This document shows, one piece after another, positions 8,818 through 16,208 of a DNA stretch of 16,208 nt. Position 1 is the first letter of the stretch. Every line of letters begins with the position of its first letter. The translations under genes were made by a program, and so were the position numbers. Under the pieces are notes generated by a model. It searched no databases, was not told the origin of the DNA, and saw nothing but the letters and a program-made list of their open reading frames with translations. The stretch is taken from the NCBI RefSeq assembly GCF_019112545.1, contig NW_025064981.1:1-16208 (forward strand), read 5' to 3'. The DNA comes from Guyanagaster necrorhizus (taxonomy: Eukaryota > Basidiomycota > Agaricomycetes > Agaricales > Physalacriaceae).

Positions 8818-10092
8818 CTACATGTCAACAATGGTAATCTTCCCAGACCACGTTACAAGCGCGATCCTTCCAAGGTCCTCGTCATAATCCAACGCCATCC
8901 AATTATCAAAATTATTCTAGCAGATCGTGCGAACACGGGCATTCTCGGTGTGGTTAAGCGGACTGGGGAAGACAGCAGCCACGAGGGTCTCGTAACTGTT
9001 CTGCTCCTCCCGATTGCGGTGATGGGAGTGGCCCGCTTGCCGAGGATGATGTCCGAACATCGAGTAGATCGATGGAAGGAGGATGTTTTACTGGTGAGCA
9101 TTGGCGGGAAGGATGATAGGGAGTAGTGCTGGAAGGATTCATGCTGTTATCCCAGAGGGTTATGTTATTGCGGATAGGGATGGAGGTGGGGGTTGCACTG
9201 GCACCGTCGACCCAGCCAAAGGAATATTTGGAGACAAGCGTGGGTGATGGAAGGACGTAGAGAGCGATGGACTGGGCATGCAGGACGAGGTCCGTGGGCG
9301 GGGTTAAATGATTTGGAGGCAACGGGTGCGCGGCGTGTCGAGGTGTGTGCGCTCGCCGGTCTTCCAGTTGTAGATGAGCGTAGTGGAGCTGGGATCAGTT
9401 AGCGCTAAGATGTCACCAGTGAGGGTGACAAGGCGGAGGTTGATGTTGATGAAGTAGATTTCATGAAATGTTCCATCATCGTCCAAGTGCAGGAGCACAA
9501 TTATCTGCGATCTATAGAAATTAGTGGTCGTTTAGCATATTAACAGGTGCTCACAATGACACCATGACACTGGCTTCAGAATCTGGGTTATCGTTAACTG
9601 TCACATCCCTGAATCCAACGTCGTTCCGGTGTGGGGATCATTTCGAGCACTTGTACGCCTCCACGATGTCCCAGATCATCAGGACTGACCGTGTCCCCTT
9701 GGATGCGGTCAGCAGCCATTTGTGCTGCCGCCCTGAGATGAATTTGATCTCTGATACAGGTGAGTCCACCAACATCACCTTGCTTGTGGGTGACAGAGAA
9801 CAGTCAAGGAGCCATCATGACGCGAGTCGGTACGCGTGTCGCGTGCGCTGTTCAAGATCGATAACATCGAGGGGGAAAGGATAGTCATTGGACAGAATGT
9901 CGAGCTTGTGGGCGTTGGTCCATATGATTAGTAGCCTTGTCAGTGCGTCGAACCGTTTACACTTCTGAAAATTCAGCATCCAGGAATTAAGGCCAAAGAA
10001 AGCCTTACCTAATGAAGTCGCAGAATATCTGGAACAGAGAGAAACGCGATGGTGCAAATCAGCACATCGTCGACGAGCAGGATAAAGTTCAT
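8818..10092 (-). pseudogene. F-box protein pseudogene, near full length
   Basis: The ATG is at 10090-10092. Exon 1 reads MNFILLVDDVLICTIAFLSV then PDILRLH, an F-box; its last codon is TAG (10009-10011) where relatives have glutamine. Intron 1 is 9965-10008 (44 nt, GTAAGG...TTTTCAG). Exon 2 continues KCKRFDALTRLLIIWTNAHK, EIKFISGRQHKWLLTASKG, VLMIWDIVEAYKCSK, with stops at 9815-9817 and 9638-9640. Intron 2 is 9512-9554 (43 nt, GTGAGC...CTATAG). Exon 3 has LTGDILALTD, IYNWKTGERTHLDT, LHAQSIALYVLPSP, FGWVDGASAT, CSDIILGKRA, ETLVAAVFPSPLNHT, then stop 8917-8919 and LDYDEDLGRIALVTWSGKI to the terminal stop at 8818. At least two frameshifts occur (near 9310-9330 and 9050-9100). This is the usual architecture of the expanded mushroom F-box family: an N-terminal F-box for SCF ubiquitin ligases and a beta-propeller-like body. 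At least one stop (CAG to TAG) and probably another (TGG to TGA) are simple transitions. It is clearly non-functional. Confidence 0.75.
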
Positions 10093-10341
10093 GCTGCTGT
10101 GGGCCGATCTCTATCTCGTGACCAAATAGTGTTTATTGCAAATTGTCCCGATTCAGATTCCAAGGGAAGGGATCATTTTCAGAGGCCTCTGCGCGATCAG
10201 TGTGCCACGATGTTCACCATCAGCGTCCAGGTGCTCTCCGCCGGGATCTTGTTTCATGGTGTCATGGCTGTGGGGCTGGGAATGACATCAAAATGATCTA
10301 TAATCGATATCAGTTTTCTTCCTTCCAGTTTTCTGTGTACC

Positions 10342-10573
10342 GAACGGAAAATTGCACACAGAACGTGAACGGGTCGAAACTTAGATCCAATATCGGGTTA
10401 TCCGAACTGCATCCCAATCGGTGTTTGTGTCCTCGTATGTAGAGTGAGTCCTTGTATTATCGTCGATTCGAGCAACGCGCCTGACAAAGAATCTCAGAAT
10501 GACGAAAAAGTCCATCAAGCGGCTGTCATACCTTTGCTACAAACGCTGTCCTTCAAATCGCCATCAAGGGACC
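10342..10573 (-). repeat. Repeat A, copy 2 (gene-end-like fragment)
   Basis: A direct copy of 994-1232. It keeps the same minus-strand intron position (10481-10531, 51 nt, GTATGA...TTTGTCAG), seven bases longer than in copy 1. Before the intron it reads ...LDGDLKDSVCSK and after it RVARIDDNTRTHSTYED. A two-base difference after that point shifts the frame relative to copy 1, so at least one copy is broken. Unlike copy 1, sequence upstream on the minus strand continues into a longer gene-like stretch (to about 11053). Confidence 0.6.
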
Positions 10574-11053
10574 ACGTCAGAGCTGCAGGCCCGAAATTCC
10601 ACGACGAACTCGAAGGATAGATGGCGTCACACGGACAATACATCAGCGCAACCATTTTGGGCAGCCACGAGAGAATGCATCTTGTCGCCACGACGTCAAA
10701 TACAAGGATTACAATCCATGCAGCGAGCACGGAATGTGACCGATGGCTGGCGCTTCTCAGCCCCATTCTATAGGCCAGCATATTGTTCCTATCGTCCCAT
10801 TGCTGCATCTGATCGTATTTACTGCGAGTGCTCTATTGCGGATACGCTGACTCTGGTGTCTGTAATGACCACGGATCGATTGCCAAACCATTATTGACCT
10901 AGAAGAGCACAAGCCACGCATGGAACACATCAGGAAACGGAAGATAATGAAGAGCAGTGTCACGTACCTTCTCCCCATGTACGACCCCCTTATACGCGCG
11001 CTACAGGCATGCCCGCCATGTCCCGATGGACCGTGTTGTGTAAAGCTACCCAC
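10574..11053 (-). pseudogene. Unrecognised multi-exon gene remnant upstream of repeat A2
   Basis: On the minus strand a short exon candidate (ARIRGSYMGRR) ends at a good donor, GTACGTGAC, about 10964. A CTTCTAG acceptor lies at about 10900 and is followed by SIMVWQSIRGHYRHQSQRI. Further on, in another frame, comes MLAYRMGLRSASHRSHS and the hydrophobic LAAWIVILVFDVVATRCIL, one likely membrane helix, leading into repeat A2. The pieces do not form one uninterrupted reading frame. A membrane protein of the seven-helix DUF6533 type is a possible guess from the helix pattern, but no diagnostic motif is present, so I leave the family open. The first exon and intron are duplicated as repeat B. Confidence 0.3.
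10904..11006 (+). repeat. Repeat B, copy 1
   Basis: These 103 bases match 16106-16208 in inverted orientation with one difference (gcgCgc here, gcgTgc there). Homology ends abruptly after ...gctacag at 11006; no similarity continues toward the interior. On the minus strand the repeat holds a 33-nt exon candidate and most of a GTACGTGAC...CTTCTAG intron. Confidence 0.9.
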
Positions 11054-11176
11054 CGACCTTCATTTCGTATTCGCGCTCAGGGCTTCTGCTACAAGAAACG
11101 ATGCTAATCTATAGCTAATGCGCCATTCTAGTATTTCTGGGGCCCAGGATTTCGTGTAGACATTATTTGTGCGCGA

Positions 11177-12054
11177 TCATATCCGTGGCGATCTGGTTTC
11201 CAGCTTTCGACCATTCTTTTCCGCTTCTTCATCGTCATATTCATCGTCGCTATTCAAATTCTCGTGCTTCAGATACGTGCGTTTCCACTGGGCGACTGTA
11301 ACACCGTCGATATGCTTCATAACCAACACACGCGCTACTTCTCCATTCGGCATCGTCAGCTGTTTATAGAAAATTAGATGAACTGACAATCAGCGAACAA
11401 GTAAAAATACCTTGTGCAGCTCAAAGTAGTATGGAGTTGCAGTGCCCTGCAGAGACTCCAGTTTTCCATAGATTAGATCCTCCATAGGGGCAAGATGCCT
11501 CGGGGAAATACAGTTATCCAAGGGTTCCGCAGAAGCAGCGAGGGCTGTAGAATCTTGAACACGACTTTTCCCTTAGCTTCTCTGCCCATATCGACGTCAC
11601 CAACGCAGACTAGCGACCAAGGAATTCTAGGTTCGGTAAAATTCTGGAGGACAGGGGTGACCACAACGTTATAGGTCCCAAAAGTGGTAGTTCACAGGCA
11701 TTGGCGGAAGTTGACTTTTAGAAGACATGGGGAAAGGTGACTGGGAAAGAACAGCCCTCATGGAGGGGGCGGCCAAAGGTTGCTACCTTACGGAGACGGC
11801 AAAGCTCACGACAAGTAGCGTGCAGAAATATTAAATTGGAAATGTCGTTGGAACCGTATCGCTAGGTCCAAGAGAGGGAATCGGCAATGGATAGTGATAG
11901 TCACAGTTGTCGCTACGTACAAGCGGGAATCTACGGCAATGCAACACGTGATCTCGGCGGAACCGGACCGTGCCAACGCTCCCATCGTAGTCCCAGCCGA
12001 AGTCAGGATCATAATCATCAGGATCATAGGGCTCATCCAAGGATCGGAATGACA
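11177..12054 (-). pseudogene. Protein-kinase-like gene, decayed N-terminal half
   Basis: From an acceptor-like CTTCCAG (12055-12061) the minus strand reads SFRSLDEPYDPDDYDPDFGW, GTVRFRRDHVLHCRRFPLV and LPIPSLGPSDTVPTTFPI, followed by a stop. After a frameshift come CRELCRLRKVATFGRPLHEG and FPVTFPHVF, followed by a stop. Then VVTPVLQNFTEPRIPWSLVC, GREAKGKVVFKILQPSLL, another shift, LAPMEDLIYGKLESLQGTAT and PYYFELHK. A 51-nt intron (11360-11410, GTATTT...TAAACAG) leads to LTMPNGEVARVLVMKHIDGV. The order of a VxFKI beta strand, a YGKLxSLQG segment and a VLVMxHIDG hinge is that of the N-lobe of fungal kinase-like proteins. The C-lobe (HxD, DFG) is absent: the frame ends in acidic sequence and a stop at 11177. 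At least two stops and two frameshifts make it a pseudogene. The call rests on the motif series, not on catalytic residues. Confidence 0.5.
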
Positions 12055-12168
12055 CTGGAAGAGTGGTTAGTTCAAAGGTTTTGAGACTCAAAAAAGATAT
12101 GGGAGAAGTAGTCAGTGACGGGGAATCGACTAGTTATGCGTCGGCTTCGAAGGTTTTATATGACGCGC

Positions 12169-12556
12169 CTAAAACGGAAATTGAATCCTCAGTGCAACAA
12201 CATTGAAAGTAGTGGTATGGTTTGACGACGGTTCAGTAGGTAGAACACCAGAGACGCTATTTCTTCTGCAACAGTAAATTTGATGATGCCAAAATCCTAT
12301 CGTGTTCGAGAGCCACTGATCATTACTTAAGAGTTGTACGTTTGAAACGCTTTCAGCAGGAACCAGTCCTGTGTAGTATTTCGTTCTTGTAAGTATGCTT
12401 ATAGAAAAAGAACCTGATATGCAATGACAACCGTGCACCGATAACTTGTTCGGAACGAGTCACGATCAAAGAGCCATCATATTCTATCGTTAATATCTGG
12501 GCTGTACGATTGTTTTTAGCGAGCCGCAAATTACAGCATGAATAAGAAACGCACAA
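12169..12556 (-). pseudogene. Possible F-box-family fragment downstream of the P450
   Basis: Just after the P450 stop the minus strand reads LRLAKNNRTAQILTIEYDGS then LIVTRSEQVIGARL. In a second frame that opens after ACACAG (about 12370) it reads GLVPAESVSNVQLLSNDQWL, with a stop at 12169. The phrase DxLIVTRSEQxI resembles the propeller region of some mushroom F-box proteins. It is a different subfamily from the pseudogene at 8818-10092. No F-box and no start are present. It might instead be 3' untranslated sequence of the P450 with chance similarity. Low to moderate confidence. Confidence 0.3.
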
Positions 12557-12562
12557 CTAAAA

Positions 12563-14462
12563 TTATTCTCGCTCAGCGACGATGGCATGCAAATGCTTGT
12601 CACGAAACGCGGGTAAGAAGTGATACCGGAAGTTGACATGCCTTCGAAAGTTGAAAAAACCATCAGGAAGGGTGTGGAATAGAAAGAATCGGGTTACGCA
12701 CTTCGTCTCATGATTCTTTAAATCAAATTTCCGAAGTAGGTTGGCAAAGAGGATATAGAGTTCACACCATGCCAGACTTGAGACCGTCAGACGGACCCCA
12801 AATGCTACGACGGCAGATAACTTACTTGATACCCAGACAAGCTCGAGGACCTCTCGAGAACGATATCAGGTACTTGTCGAGGGCAGCCCCACCTTGGAGC
12901 CATCTTTCTGGGTTGAAGCAATGCGGATCAGGGAAGATGTCCTCGTTCATGAGGATAAACGTGCTGCCGATACCGACGCTGGTCTGCGAATTTGTTAGAT
13001 GCAAAGCTCGGCTCAAACTGCGGGTAAAACCTCACTCCAGCGGGAACGAGGACGCCCTCGATGACGGTCGGAGAGTCCACGAGGCGTGGTTTTGCGACTG
13101 GAACACCGTTACTGATCCGTAAGGATTCTTTGATGACCGCGGTCTGTTTTGATTGGGTGAGGATCGTCGGACGGGATGGGATAAGAGGTAACTCACCAAG
13201 TACGGTAGTTTCTCTAAGACTTGGTAGGAGACGCACGATTCCTTGCTGGGCCAAACGTCGAGTAATTCTGTCATCAATTTGGAATGTATGTCCGGGTTTT
13301 GCATGATGTGGAAGAAGCCGATCGTCATCGTATTACCTGTTGTATCAGTTCCACCGAAGAGTAAATTCTGAGCCTATATAAACGTCAGTGATGGAAAAGA
13401 TTCGAGAAGAACGCGGTAATCCTGCGTACCTCATCCGATAGAGATTTCTTGGATGGTATCTCGCCCGATTTGAATTTCTCTGGAGATAGCAGGCTATGAT
13501 AAATAGTCTCGTGCATACCATCGAGTGACGAAGGGTTTTTGAGTATCCCTTCGATCTGCGCAGAAAGCGCGTGTCGCAGTTGGACGAAACCGATGGTATC
13601 GGGGTCGAGATGGTGCGTGACCGACTCAGGGAGGCGGTAGAGCAGTTGGAGGATGGGAAAGTGGCGGATGGTAGTCATCATAGGCATGGCTCTTTCAAGG
13701 CTGAGAAGGATTGGGTGAGAGAAGTCTGGGGAGAGGAGGGCGTCGAATGAATGGGAGTAGCTGAAGGCGGTAATGATGTCCATAGTGAGGGATTTGAAGG
13801 CAGCGTACAGATTCACAGGCTTGCCGGTGTAATCCTGGCGGAGGCGGAAAAGGAGCGTGTCGACCTTCTGGAAATTTAAGCCAGCGGAAGTGGTGGAAGC
13901 GAACGGTGACTTGCCTTGGATTGGACAATGCCTTCAAGTTGAAGGATCGATCGACGAGAGAAGAAAGGCAAGAGCACGTCTCTTCGTTTCTTTGCGACGG
14001 CTAGATCAGTAAACCCGAATGAGGATTCGTCTTGGGCGAAGCAGAAGTAGAAGTTTGGGTCTTTGATGAATTTGACTTGCGACGTGTAGATGGAAAAGTA
14101 TGCTTGCGGGTTGCTGAAGTGTAGCTTAAGAGATATAAGTCAGTCAAAGGGACGTGACATTGTTTGTAAGACCCTCACTTCATTTGGATTGATGCGAACG
14201 ACGGGTCCTGGGTTGGACCAGTAAGTTTCGGCTGGCAGGTGGGGGATCGGAGGGATATACCATATATTTTGTGGAGTTCCTCGAGTTTCTGGACGAATAG
14301 ACCGTCGCAGAATACCTCATAATATGTCTGGTACCAGCCTGTCAGCGCCGCTAAACGTGGCCCTGGAAATGACTTGAGACGATGGAAGACTAAACGGTAG
14401 ACTGCTAGATAAAGAACATAAGAGAGGACAAGAGGCACTACAACGGCACTGTAACTCAGCAT
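12563..14462 (-). CDS. Cytochrome P450 monooxygenase, nine exons, intact
   Basis: Exons (minus): 14462-14261, 14207-14179, 14124-13915, 13867-13430, 13373-13197, 13143-13036, 12983-12826, 12776-12702, 12641-12563. They total 1476 nt, giving 491 residues, the usual microsomal P450 size. Motifs in order: membrane anchor at residues 5-22, proline hinge FPGPR at 32-36, I-helix GGTDTT at 300-305, K-helix ESLR at 358-361, FNPERW at 411-416, and the haem loop FSRGPRACLGI at 430-440 with axial ligand C437. No key residue is missing and no stop or frameshift occurs. The start at 14462 places the anchor right at the N-terminus. Intron 3 (13868-13914) has a GC donor in the context AAG|GCAAGT. Intron 8 (12642-12701) is 60 nt with no stop in frame. 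The enzyme should sit in the ER membrane and use a P450 reductase. The sequence most resembles the Agaricomycete P450s often annotated as trichodiene-oxygenase-like, but the substrate is unknown. No terpene synthase or other partner was recognised nearby. Confidence 0.88.
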
Positions 14463-14560
14463 TGGGGGCGTTCTGCTGTTGCGATTCAATGCAGGGCTTT
14501 TATTCTTCTGAGAGGACGTCTTTTTCCCAGCCTTTACGTATTTCGCTCATAAGATTTATC
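14463..14560 (-). promoter_or_regulatory. Putative P450 promoter
   Basis: On the minus strand a TATA-like AATAAAAG lies at 14497-14504, about 36 nt before the ATG, with a purine-rich stretch (gggaaaaaga) just upstream. The spacing would give a very short leader. This is inference from motif and position. Confidence 0.3.
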
Positions 14561-15166
14561 ACAAGTCATGCGATTGGTCGGCTATGAAGTTAGTTTGCGT
14601 CATGAGGTCTTCGTTCAAGGGAAAATCAATGCCTGTCGCTATTTCTGATGGATATAACCAGTACTCCGGGTAAGAGAAGAACTGATGACTAGTACTTATC
14701 GACGTTGCCAAGTGGCGAGTTACCAAAAATGCTCCCGGGCATTAGTCCACGGGGTCACAACGAATCAACAAGCGGCAGCTGATGATTAATGTTACTCAAT
14801 TGACGGGATCCTGTCGACATTCCCTAAGAAGCGGAAGAGATAAAAGGTCAGCTGTCTGTGTCATGACTGTGTGCAAGATGGAAAAAAGCGACTGGCGTCC
14901 TGAACATAAGCCATCCATCGTCTCATGTTCCATAGTCATCCAGAAGGTTATCTGTATTCAACGGTCGCTGTAGTAAACATAGTCAGATATGGGCGTGCAC
15001 AGAAGAATAGCTGTATCCATTCCCTCTGCTTGGCTCCGACAGTATTTTGAAGGCTCGTCTCTTTCTTCACCTTGCATACAAAATATTTCTGTAATCTTTA
15101 ATCTCCCGCATGTGGGTTTGTCACGATAAGGCAGCCAGTAGGGATTTTCCACCGTTCCATATATGT

Positions 15167-15178
15167 TTACGGCCGTAA
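15167..15178. repeat. 12-bp perfect palindrome TTACGGCCGTAA
   Basis: The sequence ttacggccgtaa equals its reverse complement. Its inner ten bases recur at 15567-15576. CGG...CCG half-sites are the binding pattern of fungal Zn2Cys6 regulators, here with no spacer, so a regulatory role is only speculative. Confidence 0.6.
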
Positions 15179-15448
15179 GCTGTAGGAGAAATGGGCCCCG
15201 ACGGCACGGTACAGGTTTTGCCCTTATACCATGCCATACCACACCAGTACTGTATACCGCGGGGTGACTTACCTTGTACCAAAATAATCCAGAATTCATT
15301 TGAATTTGGGGTACCCATATAAAGACCATAAAAAGTATTCCTGAGGCAGCACGGGTACGGTGGGCATCTCTAGCAACCTGGGTAATTATCAACTTCAGTT
15401 CAGCATCTGGCTTATAGGTCACATTGAATGGCACCTTTCGTGTGCAAG

Positions 15449-15470
15449 TCGTGGTACTTTGCTACCACGA
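15449..15470. repeat. Perfect 8-bp stem, 6-nt loop hairpin
   Basis: tcgtggta, loop ctttgc, taccacga. This is an exact inverted repeat with no U-run or gene end next to it, so it is not a terminator of a known type. Confidence 0.6.
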
Positions 15471-15566
15471 GAAATACATAGAAGCGGCATTGACGTTCGT
15501 ATTGCAAAGTTTGGGGGAACAGTCTGCCTAAACGAGCGTTCAACGATCAAAGGAGTATGTACTTAC

Positions 15567-15576
15567 TACGGCCGTA
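15567..15576. repeat. 10-bp palindrome TACGGCCGTA
   Basis: Identical to the core of the palindrome at 15167-15178, 399 bp apart. It lies in otherwise unassigned sequence. Confidence 0.6.
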
Positions 15577-16105
15577 ATGAGGTGCAGAACAAAATAACAC
15601 ACGTACAATAAATATGGCGTTCTATATCCAACTTCAATGAGAAAAAAAGGTAGGTTCGTATTGTCGTCGACAGGTTGTCAAAGTAGCTGTGAAGAGTACT
15701 GTCCGGGGTCGGCCCGTACAAAAGGACATTCCCTAAAGTTTCCCACGGCCTCGGACTACCGTCCCATCATTTTCATCAACTGTTCTTTGCGGCAGGAGGT
15801 TCGCCTTGGAAGGCAGGGACGCGAAGAAACAATCTGAGGCTGATGAGATGGGGAAGCTAGACCATTTTTACCTACTACCTTTGAATAGGAAAATCTATGC
15901 AAAATTCTACTGCAGGTGATTTTTCTGCTATCTAACGGAGATACTTGGCAAATATCTCGTCGGCGCGATTCAGGCGACGTTTCCTGGAGGAGTGGGTGCC
16001 GGCACGTCATAACCATGGCCTCTCATCACGTCTATCAGCACCCTCGATGCGACAGCGCGACATACCGTCCAGGTCAAAGTCAAGGAATAGTAGAGCAACC
16101 GGTTT

Positions 16106-16208
16106 CTGTAGCACGCGTATAAGGGGGTCGTACATGGGGAGAAGGTACGTGACACTGCTCTTCATTATCTTCCGTTTCCTGATGTGTTCCATGCGTGGCT
16201 TGTGCTCT
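16106..16208 (-). repeat. Repeat B, copy 2 (runs off right edge)
   Basis: The inverted copy of 10904-11006, differing at one base in 103. It reaches the last base of the window, so its true length is unknown and it may be part of a much longer duplicated segment. On the plus strand it carries the same exon candidate (RIRGSYMGRR) and GTACGTGAC donor, preceded here by a TTTCTGTAG acceptor-like sequence, so a related gene probably continues past the edge on the plus strand. Confidence 0.85.

Larger units (their letters stand above)
14561..16105. other. 1.5-kb stretch without a recognisable gene
   Basis: The longest frame is on the minus strand at 14958-15434 (158 codons). It includes TYKPDAELKLIITQVARDAH and a hydrophobic SGILFMVFIWVPQIQ. 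A donor GTAAGTC at about 15274 and a TATAAG acceptor near 15225 could join NSGLFWYK to GKTCTVPSGPISPT. I do not recognise a family, and no start or complete exon chain could be built. Palindromes lie at 15167-15178, 15449-15470 and 15567-15576. Other open frames look like shadows. Confidence 0.35.

Noticed and set aside
13061..13306. Plus-strand frame opposite the P450
   Set aside because: It lies antisense to exons 5 and 6 with clear P450 motifs and has no features of its own.
13332..13340. GTAATA after ...TDTTG as an extra P450 intron donor
   Set aside because: Reading through gives the expected I-helix continuation (NTMTIGFFHIMQNPD) and the exon sum stays a multiple of three without it.
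12563..14462. A secondary-metabolite gene cluster around the P450
   Set aside because: No terpene synthase, polyketide or peptide synthetase, transporter or regulator motif was recognised in the window. The neighbours are broken copies of unrelated families.
10904..16208. B1/B2 as terminal inverted repeats of a DNA transposon carrying the P450
   Set aside because: No transposase, no target duplication can be seen, and the repeats contain exon and intron sequence of a gene. A segmental duplication explains them better; reported as a finding without the transposon claim.

Overview
The window looks like a gene-poor accessory stretch of a mushroom-forming basidiomycete (Agaricomycetes). The reasons are short introns of 43-60 nt with fungal GT(R)AG(T)...CTNA...YAG signals, multi-copy gene families typical of these fungi (BTB/POZ, F-box, kinase-like, a PA-clan-peptidase-like orphan family, an F-box-like orphan family), and a many-intron cytochrome P450. 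No bacterial, plasmid or organellar features were seen. All family assignments come from reading translated motifs by eye, without a database search.

Layout. (1) 1-770, minus: the N-terminal 256 codons of a BTB/POZ-domain gene, open to the window edge. (2) 994-1232: repeat A1, a gene-end-like fragment that stops where (3) a CpG-depleted, AT-rich block begins (about 1239-4426; not one CpG from 1239 to 3769). The block holds two 290-bp LTR-like sequences in head-to-head inverted orientation and the two 5' exons of a truncated orphan-family gene. (4) 5163-5732, plus: remnant of an F-box-like orphan gene. (5) 5805-6478, minus: 5' remnant of a TmpA-like membrane-protein gene. (6) 6479-8810: 2.3 kb with nothing I can name. 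(7) 8818-10092, minus: a complete-length but broken F-box gene (one ATG, two introns, several stops and frameshifts). (8) 10342-11006: repeat A2 and repeat B1, parts of an unrecognised minus-strand gene remnant. (9) 11177-12054, minus: decayed N-terminal half of a protein-kinase-like gene. (10) 12169-12556, minus: possible F-box-family fragment. (11) 12563-14462, minus: an intact nine-exon P450 whose spliced exons sum to exactly 492 codons including the stop. (12) 14504-16105: no recognisable gene, but several palindromes. (13) 16106-16208: repeat B2, an inverted copy of B1 with 102 of 103 bases identical.

Overall this is a collection of truncated paralogues with two apparently healthy genes (BTB and P450). 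Nearly all gene-like material reads on the minus strand. There is no operon-like logic, and nothing shows that the P450 works with its broken neighbours. I found no convincing new multi-gene system. The strongest unusual signals are the 2.5-kb CpG-free tract, the inverted LTR-like pair inside it, the near-identical inverted repeats (B1/B2) bracketing the only intact full-length gene, and the P450's GC-AG intron and stop-free 60-nt intron.
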